Assembly (NCBI RefSeq): GCF_900114035.1
Contig: NZ_FORP01000001.1
Span: forward strand, 310,001-374,000
DNA length: 64,000 nt
DNA from: Amycolatopsis sacchari
Lineage (GTDB): Bacteria; Actinomycetota; Actinomycetes; Mycobacteriales; Pseudonocardiaceae
Reading direction: 5' to 3'
The notes under the pieces were generated by a model, which saw nothing but the letters and a program-made list of their open reading frames with translations, had not been told where the DNA came from and searched no databases. The position numbers and the translations under genes were made by a program. This document shows, piece by piece, positions 8,946 through 17,950 of this stretch (positions are counted from its first letter, which is position 1; every line of letters begins with the position of its first letter).

Positions 8946-10525
8946 TGGACAGGGCGACCGCCGACGATCTCGCCCGCCGGGCCTCGTACGGGCGCAAGGA
9001 GCCCGTCGAGGCCCGGCGGGGGATGGTCGTGACCTCGCACCCGCTCGCGGTGCGCGCCGGGGTGGACGTGCTGCGCGACGGCGGCACGGCGGCGGACGCG
9101 GCGCTCGCCGCGGCCGCCACCCAGCTGGTCGTCGAACCCCACATGACCGCGGTGACCGGCGGGCTGGAGATGCTGTACTGGGACGCGCGCAGTGGTAGCG
9201 CGAGCTACCTGAACGGCAACGTGGCGGCGCCGCTCGCGCCGCTACCCGGGTTCACCGGCGCCGATCTGACCACCGGCCGGGGCGTGCCCGTCCCCGGCTG
9301 GTGGCCGGCGTTCCGCGCCGCGCACGAACGCTTCGGCGTGCTGCCGAAGGCGCGGCTGCTGCGGGACGGGATCGAGCTGGCCCGCGACGGGTTCGCGGTG
9401 AACCCGTACCTGTTCGGCGAGATGTACGCGCACCGCGCCGAACTCGGCTGCCACGAGCAGGCGCGTGAGGCGTTCCTGCCCGGCGGGAGCCTCGTCGGCC
9501 CGGGGGAGACGCTGCGGCAGGAACGCGTGGCGCGCACGCTGGAACGGTTGCGGGACGAGGACTCCGGCTACTACCTCGGCGAGTTCGCGCGGGCGTTCAG
9601 CGCGGAGTGTCAGCGGGGCGGCGGGGTCATCACCCCCGACGACTTCGCGGCGTACGAGGCGCAGTGGCACACGCCGTTGCGGGGCACGTACCGCGACGTG
9701 GAGATCGTCGCGTCCGCACCGCCGGACGACGGGGGCTGCCAGCTCATCGAAGCGCTGAACATGCTGGAGCTGGTGGACCTGCCGGGCCCGGCGCAGTCCT
9801 CGGTGGAGACGCTGGACCTGCTGACGGCCGTGCACAACGAGGTGTACTACGCCCCGCCGCGCACGGCCGCCACCGACGTGAAAACGTTGCTGTCCAAGGA
9901 CTACGCGGCCCGGCGGATGGCGCGGCTCGGCGCGGCGCCGTCACCGGCGGCGGTCCCGTCGCCCGGCACGATCCACGTCACCGTGGTGGACGAGCAGCGC
10001 AACATCGCGTCGGTGACGCACTCGCACATGGCGTCCCCGTGGGTCAACGGCCTGTTCGCCGAGGGCTTCCAGCTGTCGGGCGGCGGTTCCTTCTTCCAGC
10101 GCGGCATGCCGTGGCCGGGGGAGCGGGCGACCGTGTACCTGGCCCCGAACCTCGTGCTCCGCGACGGGGTTCCGGTGCTGGCGTCGGGTTCGCCGTCGGT
10201 GTCACTTGTCGCTTGCGTGCTGCAGAACCTGGTGAACATCGTCGACTTCGGACTGTCCATTGAGGAGTCCGTGGCGGCGCCGCGGTTCGGGGTCCGGCCG
10301 CACGAGCCCGCGGCGGGCTGGCTGCCCGGGGTGACGCTGGAGCACGGGTTCGAGCCCGCCGTGGAGCGGGAGTTCCGCCGCCGCTGCGCCGAACGGGGCC
10401 TGTGGTTGCGGGACCTGGGGCCGTGGCACTCGCTGACCGGCAACTTCGAGGGTGTGACGCTCGAGGGTGGCACGCTGCGCTCGTGTGCCGATCCCCGCCG
10501 GAACGGAGCCGCGGAAGGGTACTGA
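8945..10525 (+). CDS. Gamma-glutamyltransferase-family Ntn hydrolase
   Basis: A protein of 526 residues aligned with gamma-glutamyltranspeptidase. The large-subunit start RRGMVVTSHPLA / DVLRDGGTAADAALAA is typical. The self-processing point is PGTIHVTVVD with the nucleophile-type threonine at residue 342, followed by the small-subunit GSPSVS motif. Known GGTs cut or transfer gamma-glutamyl groups. No signal peptide is visible, so a cytoplasmic role is likely. Next to an oxoprolinase-type hydrolase it suggests use of gamma-glutamyl or cyclic glutamate derivatives. It is the last gene of the hyu operon. Confidence 0.9.
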   Translation: MDRATADDLARRASYGRKEPVEARRGMVVTSHPLAVRAGVDVLRDGGTAADAALAAAATQLVVEPHMTAVTGGLEMLYWDARSGSASYLNGNVAAPLAPLPGFTGADLTTGRGVPVPGWWPAFRAAHERFGVLPKARLLRDGIELARDGFAVNPYLFGEMYAHRAELGCHEQAREAFLPGGSLVGPGETLRQERVARTLERLRDEDSGYYLGEFARAFSAECQRGGGVITPDDFAAYEAQWHTPLRGTYRDVEIVASAPPDDGGCQLIEALNMLELVDLPGPAQSSVETLDLLTAVHNEVYYAPPRTAATDVKTLLSKDYAARRMARLGAAPSPAAVPSPGTIHVTVVDEQRNIASVTHSHMASPWVNGLFAEGFQLSGGGSFFQRGMPWPGERATVYLAPNLVLRDGVPVLASGSPSVSLVACVLQNLVNIVDFGLSIEESVAAPRFGVRPHEPAAGWLPGVTLEHGFEPAVEREFRRRCAERGLWLRDLGPWHSLTGNFEGVTLEGGTLRSCADPRRNGAAEGY

Positions 10526-10571
10526 AAGCCCCGTTGACTTGTGACCCAAGTCGCATTACGGTCCGAAGATG

Positions 10572-10622
10572 TTCGCATATCTGAACTAGAGCCTGGCAGG
10601 GATCGACGTTCAGATATGTGAA
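10572..10622. promoter_or_regulatory. Paired operators upstream of kdgD
   Basis: TTCGCATATCTGAA at 10572-10585 and TTCAGATATGTGAA at 10609-10622 both fit the palindrome TTC-NN-ATAT-NN-GAA and are near-perfect reverse complements of each other. Their centres are 37 bp apart. The pattern resembles sites used by IclR- or GntR-type regulators of sugar-acid genes. No such regulator is adjacent, so it must be encoded elsewhere. The pair could also fold as a hairpin, but its place in front of a start codon favours operators. Confidence 0.6.
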
Positions 10623-10659
10623 TAGAACCGGTACCACTGCGACAGAGCGGACACTTTCG

Positions 10660-11595
10660 ATGGTGCTGTCCCGGACCGAGCTCGACGGCCTGCTCGCTTT
10701 CCCCCTCACCGCGTTCGCCGAGGACCTCTCGCTGAACGTCGACGCCTTCGCCGAGCACGTCGAAGCACGCGTCGCGGCCGGGGCGGGTGCGGTGTTCGTC
10801 GCGTGCGGTACCGGGGAGTTCAGCTCGCTTTCGCCCGACGAGCACGCCGTTCTCCTGCGCACCGCGCGGGAGGTGGTCGCCGGGCGCGTCCCCGTGTGGA
10901 CCGGGGCGGGCGGCGGTGCGGCGGCGGCACGACTGGGGGTTGCGGCGGCGGAGGAGGGCGGCGCGGACGGCGTCCTCCTCCTGCCGCCGTACCTCGTGTC
11001 CGGCCCGCCCGGCGGGCTCGTCGACCACGTGCGCTACGCCATCGGCGGCACGTCCGTCCCCGTGATCGTCTACCACCGCCCGCCCGGCGTCTTCACCGCT
11101 GCCGCGGCCCGTGCGCTGCTGGACATCCCGTCCGTGGTCGGCCTCAAGGACGGGTTCGGCGACGTCGACCTGATGACCCGCATCGTCACGACGATCCGTT
11201 CCGCCGGCACGCTGCGTGCCGAGGATTTCCTGTTCTTCAACGGTTTGCCCACCGCCGAGGTCTCCGCGCAGGCGTACGCCGCGATCGGCGTGGCCCGGTA
11301 CTCCTCGGCCGTGCACTGCTTCGCGCCCGAGATCGCGCACCGGTTCCACCGCGCGCTGGCCGACGGGGACACGGCGGTGATGCGCGCGCTGCTGGAGGGC
11401 TTCTACCTGCCGTTCGCGGCCCTGCGCGACGAGACCCCCGGCTTCGCGGTGTCGCTCGTGAAGGCCGCGGCCAGGCTGCGCGGCGACAAGGTCGGCCCCG
11501 TGCGACCGCCGCTGGGGGAGCCGTCCCCAGCCCAGCTCGACCGGCTCGCGGAGATCGTGGACGCCGGGTTCGCCGTGCTCCGATCGATGACCTAA
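10660..11595 (+). CDS. kdgD: 5-dehydro-4-deoxyglucarate dehydratase
   Basis: DHDPS-fold aldolase-family enzyme of about 311 residues, the usual KdgD length. It converts 5-dehydro-4-deoxyglucarate to 2,5-dioxopentanoate in D-glucarate/galactarate breakdown. The Schiff-base lysine is in VVGLKDGFGD (K163 from this start) and the catalytic tyrosine in VIVYHRPPG (Y138); ACGTGEFSSLSPDEH is typical for the family. An upstream GTG at 10618 is open but falls inside the operator. The downstream sugar porter, 42 bp away, is probably co-transcribed. Confidence 0.9.
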   Translation: MVLSRTELDGLLAFPLTAFAEDLSLNVDAFAEHVEARVAAGAGAVFVACGTGEFSSLSPDEHAVLLRTAREVVAGRVPVWTGAGGGAAAARLGVAAAEEGGADGVLLLPPYLVSGPPGGLVDHVRYAIGGTSVPVIVYHRPPGVFTAAAARALLDIPSVVGLKDGFGDVDLMTRIVTTIRSAGTLRAEDFLFFNGLPTAEVSAQAYAAIGVARYSSAVHCFAPEIAHRFHRALADGDTAVMRALLEGFYLPFAALRDETPGFAVSLVKAAARLRGDKVGPVRPPLGEPSPAQLDRLAEIVDAGFAVLRSMT

Positions 11596-11637
11596 CTCCA
11601 TCCCCATCGGTACAGCAGGAAAGAGGCGAGTCAGGCA

Positions 11638-13026
11638 ATGACGCGGACAGCCCCGCCCCGGCGGACCATCGGCAGGGTCACGTTGTACTTCTTCGGCGCG
11701 CTCGGGGGCATCCTCTTCGGTTACGACCTCGGGGTGATCTCCGGGGTGCTGCCGTTCATCGGCAAGCTGTGGTCGCTGTCCAGCTGGGACAAGGGCGTGA
11801 TCACGGCCAGCATCTCGTTCGGCGCGGTGGTCGGGGCGCTTTGCTCGCCCCGCGTCAACGAGTGGCTCGGCAGGCGGCGCACGATCATGGCGGCCGCGGT
11901 GGTCGTCGTGGCGGGCACCCTCGCCGCCACGTTTTCCCCGACGTTCACGCTGCTGGTGGTCTCGCGGCTGGTGATCGGCGTCGGCATCGGGTTCTCGTCG
12001 TCCACGGTGCCGACGTACCTGTCGGAGCTGGCGCCCGCGAGGGTGCGCGGCGCGATGGGCGCGCTGAACCAGATCTTCATCGTGCTGGGCATCCTGATCG
12101 CGTTCCTGGTCAGCTACGGGCTGGGCAGCTCGGGCAACTGGCGGCTGATGTTCGCGGGCGCGATCGTGCCCGCCGTGGTGCTGTTCGCCGGGCTCACCGT
12201 GCTGCCGGAAACCCCGCGGTGGCTGCTGAAGAACGGCCGCGAGGACGAGGCGCGCTCGGTGCTGGTCAGCTCGCACGGCGGGAGCGCGGACATCGATCGG
12301 GAGGTTTCCGCGATCCGTGAGGTGATCCGGCTCGACACCGAGCAGAAGGGGCGCATCCGCGACCTGTGGGCGCCATGGGTGCGGCCGATGCTCGTCGTGG
12401 CGTTGCTGCTGGCCGTGGGGCAGCAGTTCAGCGGCGTGAACGCGGTGAACGCCTACTTCCCGACGATGCTGATCAGCCTCGGGTTCGCCACGCAGGCCGC
12501 GCTGCTGTCGGGTGTGCTGCTCGGGGTGACGAAGTTCCTGTTCACCGCGTGGGTCGTGTTCGTCGTCGACCGGTGGGGCCGCAAGCCGCTGCTGCTCATC
12601 GGCAACGTGATCATGGTGCTGACCCTGCTCGGCGCGGGACTGGTGGTGCTGAACGTGCACGGCACCGGGCTCGTCGGCGTGCTGATGCTGATCATGATGG
12701 TGCTCTACCTGGTGGGCTACGAGCTGGGCTGGGGCGCGGTCGTGTGGGTCATGATGTCGGAGGTGTTCCCGCTGCGGGAGCGCGCGGCGGGCATGGGCGT
12801 GGCGAGCGTCGTGCTGTGGGCCGCGACCGGTGTCGTGAGCGCGGTGTTCCCGCTGATGTCGGACCCGAAGGCGCTGGGTATCGGCGGGTCGATGTTCGTC
12901 TTCGCGGGCGTCAACGTGGTGCTGTTCGTGCTCACGAAGTGGCTCGTGCCGGAGACCAAGGGCCGCAGCCTGGAGGAGATCGAGCTGGACCTGCGGGCCC
13001 GCACGCACCTGCGCGCGAAGGTGTGA
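11638..13026 (+). CDS. Sugar porter (MFS)
   Basis: Twelve-helix transporter of 462 residues with sugar-porter signatures: GGILFGYDLGVISG in helix 1, the NEWLGRRRT loop, LPETPRWLLKNGR before the central loop, VVDRWGRKPLL, and the terminal VPETKGRSLEEIE. These place it with AraE/XylE/GalP-type proton symporters. Being 42 bp behind kdgD it probably imports a sugar or sugar acid for that pathway. The substrate cannot be fixed from sequence. Confidence 0.93.
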   Translation: MTRTAPPRRTIGRVTLYFFGALGGILFGYDLGVISGVLPFIGKLWSLSSWDKGVITASISFGAVVGALCSPRVNEWLGRRRTIMAAAVVVVAGTLAATFSPTFTLLVVSRLVIGVGIGFSSSTVPTYLSELAPARVRGAMGALNQIFIVLGILIAFLVSYGLGSSGNWRLMFAGAIVPAVVLFAGLTVLPETPRWLLKNGREDEARSVLVSSHGGSADIDREVSAIREVIRLDTEQKGRIRDLWAPWVRPMLVVALLLAVGQQFSGVNAVNAYFPTMLISLGFATQAALLSGVLLGVTKFLFTAWVVFVVDRWGRKPLLLIGNVIMVLTLLGAGLVVLNVHGTGLVGVLMLIMMVLYLVGYELGWGAVVWVMMSEVFPLRERAAGMGVASVVLWAATGVVSAVFPLMSDPKALGIGGSMFVFAGVNVVLFVLTKWLVPETKGRSLEEIELDLRARTHLRAKV

Positions 13027-13111
13027 GACCCGCGATGTCGAAAACGCGCGGGCGGTTCCGTCTCCTCGTCGAGCGCGCCGAGAAGGGCGTGCCGGAGCGG
13101 AGGAGAAGGAC

Positions 13112-13603
13112 ATGAAGCGCGAAGACGTCACCGAGGTGCTGGCCAAGCCGATCTCGCGGGAGCTGCTGACCTCGCCGATCCTCGCGCGGCTGGCCTACAC
13201 CGGGACCGACGGCGCCCCCAGGGTGATCCCGATCGCGTACCTGTGGGACGGCGAGCGGGTGCTGATGGCGACGGTTCCGAAGGCGGCGAAGGTCCGGGCG
13301 CTGCGGCAGGACCCCCGGGTGGCGATCACCGTGGACACGCAGGACCAGTGGCCGCCCAGGGCGCTGCTGATCCGCGGCACCGCGCGGGTGGAGGAGGTCG
13401 ACGGGGTCCCGGAGGCGTACGTCGAGGCGTGCCGGAAGGGCATTCCGGCGGAGCACTTCGCGGAGTGGGAGCAGGGGGTGCGGGCGCTCTACGACCGCAT
13501 GGCCCTGATCACCGTCGAGCCGGAGTGGGCCAAGCTCCTGGACTTCGAAACCACGATCCCGCAGGCGGTCGAGGACCTGGTCCGGGAGCGCCAGGGCTCC
13601 TGA
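13112..13603 (+). CDS. Pyridoxamine-phosphate-oxidase-fold flavoprotein
   Basis: A protein of 163 residues with the split-barrel flavin-binding fold: LARLAYTGTDGAPRVIPIAYLWDG, then VPKAAKVRALRQDPRVAITVD, then LLIRGTARVEEVDG. Members bind FMN or F420 and act as small reductases or oxidases; actinomycetes have many of unknown substrate. GGAGGAGAAGGAC sits right before the ATG. It follows the sugar porter by 85 bp and converges with the AraC gene. No specific function is claimed. Confidence 0.85.
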   Translation: MKREDVTEVLAKPISRELLTSPILARLAYTGTDGAPRVIPIAYLWDGERVLMATVPKAAKVRALRQDPRVAITVDTQDQWPPRALLIRGTARVEEVDGVPEAYVEACRKGIPAEHFAEWEQGVRALYDRMALITVEPEWAKLLDFETTIPQAVEDLVRERQGS

Positions 13604-13610
13604 GCCCGCG

Positions 13611-14552
13611 CTACCGCCGTCGCGCCTGGGCGGGGGAGATGCCGTAGCGGCGGCGGTAGGCGGCGGCGAACCGGCTGGCGCTGGAGAAACCCCAGTGCGC
13701 CGCCACCTCGCTGACCGTCCGATGTGGATTCTCCGCCAGGTCCGCCGCGGCGCGCTGCAGCCGGACGCCGAGCAGGTACTCGCTCGGCGTGCAGCCCACC
13801 CACTCGCGGAAGCCCTCCTGCAGCCGCCGGACGCTGGTGCCCGCCGCGGCCGCCATGTCACCCGCCGTCCAGCCGCGCGCCGGGTCGTCGTGCAGCCGGT
13901 CCACCACGCGGGCGATCGCCTTCGGGCGCGGCAGCGGGCCCGCGCCGGCGTCCGGGCAGCCCGCCAGCAGGAAGCTCGCGGCGAGCGCCCCGGCGAGCTG
14001 GTGCCGCACGGGTTCGCAGTCCCCGAACAGCTCCGGGTCGTGCAGGTGGGCGGCGAGGCTGCCGACGAGCTGCCGCCACGCGCGGCCCCGGCCCTCGGCC
14101 AGGTCCAGCTGGTCGGGCAGCGCGCCCCGCAGTGTCACCCTGTCGCCGCCCAGCACGCGCTCCGCCTCGCACTCGAGCCACGTGCGGTCGAACTTCACGC
14201 CGAGCACCGTGCAGGTGGCGTCCCAGTGGGTGATGAGGGACGGGGTGTCGGCGCGGAACACGGTCGCCTGCCCCGGCACCGACACGAGACCGCCGTGCCG
14301 TGCCCGGCTTTCCAGGTGCCCCGTCAGCGGCATGTTGACCTCGTACGCGCCCGGGTAGTCACACGCGACGCGCACGTCGGCGCCCCAGCCGACGTGGCCG
14401 ACGAGGACCGGGCCGAGGTCGAGCGTGCGCAGCGTCAGCCGCGGGTCGCGGCCGCCGCCGAGGAGCCTGAGCTCGTGCGGGAAGTACGCCTCCGCCACCC
14501 GCCGGGACGCCTGGTCCCAGTCCCGGGGCGGTGCACTACGCCGTGCGGGCAT
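13611..14552 (-). CDS. AraC-family regulator of the guaiacol demethylase genes
   Basis: A regulator of 313 residues. The N-terminal half is a cupin-like ligand domain ([13 protein letters not shown]). The C-terminal double helix-turn-helix is clear ([18 protein letters not shown], then [20 protein letters not shown] and the closing [10 protein letters not shown]). I use the ATG at 14552; an open frame upstream has no family sequence. It diverges from gcoA with 142 bp between starts, so it is probably the activator of gcoAB, responding to guaiacol or a relative. That role is inferred from position. Confidence 0.92.
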   Translation of the reverse strand: MPARRSAPPRDWDQASRRVAEAYFPHELRLLGGGRDPRLTLRTLDLGPVLVGHVGWGADVRVACDYPGAYEVNMPLTGHLESRARHGGLVSVPGQATVFRADTPSLITHWDATCTVLGVKFDRTWLECEAERVLGGDRVTLRGALPDQLDLAEGRGRAWRQLVGSLAAHLHDPELFGDCEPVRHQLAGALAASFLLAGCPDAGAGPLPRPKAIARVVDRLHDDPARGWTAGDMAAAAGTSVRRLQEGFREWVGCTPSEYLLGVRLQRAAADLAENPHRTVSEVAAHWGFSSASRFAAAYRRRYGISPAQARRR

Positions 14553-14694
14553 GCGGCTGAGATTACCAGAGACCCAGGTCACAAACCCGTCGCGCGATCC
14601 GTGCCGTGACCGCGCGAAACGTGTCGCCGGGCCCGCCGCGTGCTTCCTAGCATCCCGTCCCGTCCCTGACGACGAGGTGGGAGGACACCGCGAA

Positions 14695-15918
14695 ATGACG
14701 ACGACCGAACGGCCCGACCTGTCGTGGCTGCACGACGTCACGATGAGCGAGCTGGAGCGCAACCCTTACCGCACCTACGAAAGGCTGCGCAGGGAGGCGC
14801 CGCTGGCCTACGTGCCCGTGCTGGGCTCCTACGTGGCGTCCACTGTGGACGTCTGCCGCGAGGTGGCGACGAGCCCGGACTTCGAGGCCGTCATCACCCC
14901 CGCGGGCGGGCGCACCTTCGGGCACCCGGCGATCATCGGCGTCAACGGCGACATCCACGCCGACCTGCGGTCCATGGTGGAGCCCGCGCTGCAGCCCGCC
15001 GAGGTGGACCGGTGGATCGACGACCTCGTGCGCCCCATCGCCCGCCGCTACCTGGAGTCCTTCGAGAACGACGGGCACGCCGAGCTGGTCTCGCAGTACT
15101 GCGAACCGGTCAGCGTGCGCTCCCTGGGCGACCTGCTGGGCCTGCAGAGCGTGGACTCGGACAAGCTGCGCGAGTGGTTCGCGAAGCTGAACCGCTCCTT
15201 CACCAACGCCGCCGTCGACGAGAACGGCGAGTTCGCCAACCCGGAGGGCTTCGCGGAGGGCGACCAGGCGAAGGCCGAGATCCGCGCGATCGTCGACCCC
15301 CTGATCGACCGGTGGATCACCGAACCCGACGACAGCGCGATCTCGCACTGGCTGCACGACGGCATGCCGCCGGGGCAGACCCGGGATCGCGAGTACATCT
15401 ACCCCACGATCTACGTCTACCTGCTCGGCGCCATGCAGGAACCCGGGCACGGCATGGCCTCCACGCTCGTCGGGTTGTTCAGCAGGCCCGAGCAGCTGGA
15501 GGAGGTCATCGACGACCCGGCGCTGATCCCCCGGGCGATCTCGGAGGGGCTGCGCTGGACCTCGCCGATCTGGTCGGCCACCGCGCGGATCTCCACGAAA
15601 CCCGTCACGATCGCGGGCGTGGACCTGCCCGCGGGCACGCCGGTGATGCTGTCCTACGGCTCGGCCAACCACGACACGGGCCAGTACGAGGCGCCCTCGG
15701 TCTACGACCTGCACCGCCCGCCGCTGCCGCACCTGGCCTTCGGCGCGGGCAACCACGCGTGCGCCGGCATCTACTTCGCCAACCACGTGATGCGCATCGC
15801 GCTGGAGGAGCTGTTCGAGGCCATCCCGAACCTGGAGCGCGACACGCGTGAGGGCGTGGAGTTCTGGGGCTGGGGCTTCCGCGGGCCGACGAGCCTGCAC
15901 GTCACCTGGGAGGTCTGA
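14695..15918 (+). CDS. gcoA: Cytochrome P450 aryl-O-demethylase GcoA
   Basis: P450 of 407 residues that demethylates guaiacol to catechol and formaldehyde. The sequence matches GcoA (CYP255A) of Amycolatopsis as I know it. Residues discussed for that enzyme fall at the same numbers: F75, F169, V241, G245, I292, A295, T296, F395 and the haem ligand C356 in [11 protein letters not shown]284 and R287 form the ExxR pair. The I helix has the unusual [13 protein letters not shown] in place of the common AGxDT. GGGAGG precedes the ATG. The partner reductase follows directly. This is a lignin-monomer catabolism gene. Confidence 0.97.
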   Translation: MTTTERPDLSWLHDVTMSELERNPYRTYERLRREAPLAYVPVLGSYVASTVDVCREVATSPDFEAVITPAGGRTFGHPAIIGVNGDIHADLRSMVEPALQPAEVDRWIDDLVRPIARRYLESFENDGHAELVSQYCEPVSVRSLGDLLGLQSVDSDKLREWFAKLNRSFTNAAVDENGEFANPEGFAEGDQAKAEIRAIVDPLIDRWITEPDDSAISHWLHDGMPPGQTRDREYIYPTIYVYLLGAMQEPGHGMASTLVGLFSRPEQLEEVIDDPALIPRAISEGLRWTSPIWSATARISTKPVTIAGVDLPAGTPVMLSYGSANHDTGQYEAPSVYDLHRPPLPHLAFGAGNHACAGIYFANHVMRIALEELFEAIPNLERDTREGVEFWGWGFRGPTSLHVTWEV

Positions 15919-15919
15919 G

Positions 15920-16927
15920 ATGGCCTTCTCGGTGAGCGCCGGCGAGCGCCGGGTCGAGTGCGCGCCGGAGATGACCCTGCTCCAGGCCTTCCTCCGGGCC
16001 GGGGTGTGGCTGCCCAACTCGTGCAACCAGGGCACGTGCGGCACGTGCAAGCTCCAGGTGGTGTCCGGCGAGGTCGACCACGGCGCCTCGCCCGCCGACA
16101 CCCTCACCGAGGAGGAACGGGCCGCGGGCCTGGCACTCGCCTGCCAGGCCCGGCCCCGCACCGACACCGAGGTGAGCGGCCTCGGCGACGCCGCACGCAC
16201 GACGCACGCCCTGCGGGACCTGACGGCGACGGTCCTCGCCATCGAGGATGTCGCGCGGGACACCCGCCGCATCCTGCTGGGTCTGGCCGAACCGCTGGCG
16301 TTCGAGGCGGGGCAGTACGTCGAGCTCGTCGTGCCGGGTTCCGGTGCGCGCCGGCAGTACTCGCTGGCGAACACGGCGGAGGAGGACAAGGTCCTGGAGC
16401 TGCACGTCCGCCGCGTGCCCGGCGGCGTCGCCACCGACGGCTGGCTGTTCGGCGGGCTCGCGGTGGGCGACGTCGTCGAAGCGGCGGGCCCGCTCGGGGA
16501 CTTCCACCTGCCGCCCGAGGCGGAGGACGACGGCGGGCCCATGGTGCTCATCGGCGGCGGCACGGGACTCGCGCCGCTCGTCGGCATCGCCCGCACCGCG
16601 CTCGCCCGGCACCCGGACCGCGGAGTGCTGCTGTACCACGGTGTCCGGGGCACGGCGGACCTGTACGACCTCGACCGGTTCGCGGAGATCGCGCGGGAGT
16701 ACCCCTCATTCCGGTTCGTGCCGGTGCTGTCCGACGAGCCGGATCCCGCCTACCGCAGCGGGTTCCCCACCGACGCCTTCGTCGAGGACGTCGCCAGCGG
16801 GCGCGGCTGGTCCGGCTGGCTGTGCGGGCCGCCGCCGATGGTGGAGGCGGGCGTGCGGGCGTTCAAGCGGCGGCGGATGTCGCCGCGGCACATCCACCGG
16901 GAGAAGTTCACCCCGGCCTCGGCGTGA
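15920..16927 (+). CDS. gcoB: GcoB, three-domain reductase of the GcoA P450
   Basis: Electron-transfer partner of 335 residues. A plant-type 2Fe-2S ferredoxin domain comes first (ligands C35, C40, C43 in CNQGTCGTC and C75), then an FAD domain with RRQYSLAN, then an NADH domain with GGGTGLAPL and WLCGPPPM. This order, ferredoxin ahead of the flavin and nicotinamide domains, is the distinctive layout of GcoB in the two-component class. It starts two bases after the gcoA stop, so the pair is made together. A strong terminator follows. Confidence 0.97.
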   Translation: MAFSVSAGERRVECAPEMTLLQAFLRAGVWLPNSCNQGTCGTCKLQVVSGEVDHGASPADTLTEEERAAGLALACQARPRTDTEVSGLGDAARTTHALRDLTATVLAIEDVARDTRRILLGLAEPLAFEAGQYVELVVPGSGARRQYSLANTAEEDKVLELHVRRVPGGVATDGWLFGGLAVGDVVEAAGPLGDFHLPPEAEDDGGPMVLIGGGTGLAPLVGIARTALARHPDRGVLLYHGVRGTADLYDLDRFAEIAREYPSFRFVPVLSDEPDPAYRSGFPTDAFVEDVASGRGWSGWLCGPPPMVEAGVRAFKRRRMSPRHIHREKFTPASA

Positions 16928-16945
16928 TCATCGGCACACCGCACG

Positions 16946-16979
16946 CGGCACATCCTGCCCCGACGGGCAGGATGTGCCG
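16946..16979 (+). terminator. gcoAB terminator hairpin
   Basis: A perfect 15-bp stem: CGGCACATCCTGCCC at 16946-16960 and GGGCAGGATGTGCCG at 16965-16979 around a CGAC loop. It begins 19 bases after the gcoB stop. There is no long T tract, as is usual for actinomycete terminators. Confidence 0.85.
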
Positions 16980-17041
16980 TCCTGACGTATCCGATGCGGT
17001 GCGGGCCGAACTTTCCGGCGGTAGCGCGCGTCCTACAAGAG

Positions 17042-17905
17042 GTGACGAAGAGATCGAGGCGGCGGTTCGCGTGGCACTGCGCGCTGGCCGTCGCCGTCAT
17101 GCTCGGAGCGGGGGGCGCCTACACCTACTCCTCCCGTCAGGTGACGAACGCGGCCGACCGGCCGGTGCAGCAGCACCCCACCCCGCGTGTGGAGGGCGTG
17201 GGTGCCACGTCGCCCACCACGTCGGAGGCGCCGCCGCCACCCTCCGTCGTGCTGCCGTTCAACGCCAAGCTCACCTCGCAGGACATCCCGGTCGAAGGCG
17301 GTGGCGTGCGCAGCGGCGGCTGCAGCGGCTCGCTGATCGACCCGCTGTGGGTCATCACCGCGGGGCACTGCTTCCACGACATCAAGGGCAACCGGGTCGG
17401 GGGCCCGTCGCCGTACCGGATGACCGTGACGGTCGGGAAGAACAAGGACAGCGATCCCGGCGGGCAGCAGGCGGACGTGGTGGACGTCCGGCAGTCGCCG
17501 CGCAACGACATGGCGCTGGTGAAGCTGAGCGCCCCCATCACCGGTATCCAGCCGCTGACGCTGGTCGAGGAGCGGCCCCAGGTGGGGCAGCGGCTGCGGT
17601 TCGCGGGCTGGGGCTCGCTGTCGGCCACGGTCGTCACGCCCTCGGACCACCTGAAGCAGGGCGAGTTCACGATCTCGAAGGTCAACTCGACGACGATCGA
17701 GGCGGTGCCGGTCGTGCCGCGCACGGTGGAGAACAGCCCCTGCAAGGACGACTCGGGCGCGCCGTTCTTCACCAGCACCGACGAGCAGACGGGCCGGCTG
17801 TTCGCCACGGAGATCTCCGGCCCGGAGTGCCCGCAGGCGGGCACCGAGGTCCTGTCGCGCCTGGACATCCTCGTGGACTGGATCCACCAGCAGCTGGGGC
17901 GCTGA
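17042..17905 (+). CDS. Secreted trypsin-like serine protease (S1 family)
   Basis: A chymotrypsin-fold protein of about 287 residues. The N-terminus has a basic stretch (TKRSRRR) and a hydrophobic segment, so it is exported or membrane-anchored. A proline/threonine-rich linker follows. The triad is present: His in ITAGHCF (H109), Asp in RNDMALVKL (D156) and Ser in CKDDSGAPFF (S238). The Ser loop reads DSGAP rather than the usual DSGGP. I prefer the GTG at 17042 because it gives a normal signal-peptide n-region; an in-frame ATG at 16994 is possible. It stands alone, with terminators on both sides. Confidence 0.88.
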   Translation: MTKRSRRRFAWHCALAVAVMLGAGGAYTYSSRQVTNAADRPVQQHPTPRVEGVGATSPTTSEAPPPPSVVLPFNAKLTSQDIPVEGGGVRSGGCSGSLIDPLWVITAGHCFHDIKGNRVGGPSPYRMTVTVGKNKDSDPGGQQADVVDVRQSPRNDMALVKLSAPITGIQPLTLVEERPQVGQRLRFAGWGSLSATVVTPSDHLKQGEFTISKVNSTTIEAVPVVPRTVENSPCKDDSGAPFFTSTDEQTGRLFATEISGPECPQAGTEVLSRLDILVDWIHQQLGR

Positions 17906-17947
17906 GCACCGGGCCGGCCGGAGCGCCCGGCCCGGCCGGCCCCGTGC
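17906..17947. terminator. Bidirectional terminator between convergent genes
   Basis: An inverted repeat with arms GCACCGGGCCGGCCGG (17906-17921) and CCCGGCCGGCCCCGTGC (17931-17947), one mismatch and a short loop. It lies exactly between the stops of the protease and the minus-strand OsmC gene and could stop transcription from both. Confidence 0.7.
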
Positions 17948-17950
17948 GCG

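Noticed and set aside
10572-10622. Terminator after the hyu operon
   Set aside because: The two arms could pair, but each arm is itself a palindrome with an ATAT core and the pair sits directly before the kdgD start; operators explain it better.
9901-13146. A very long antisense open frame opposite the GGT, kdgD and sugar porter genes
   Set aside because: It lies opposite three well-supported genes, its predicted product is rich in His/Arg/Ala/Gly without any domain, and such frames are expected at this GC content.
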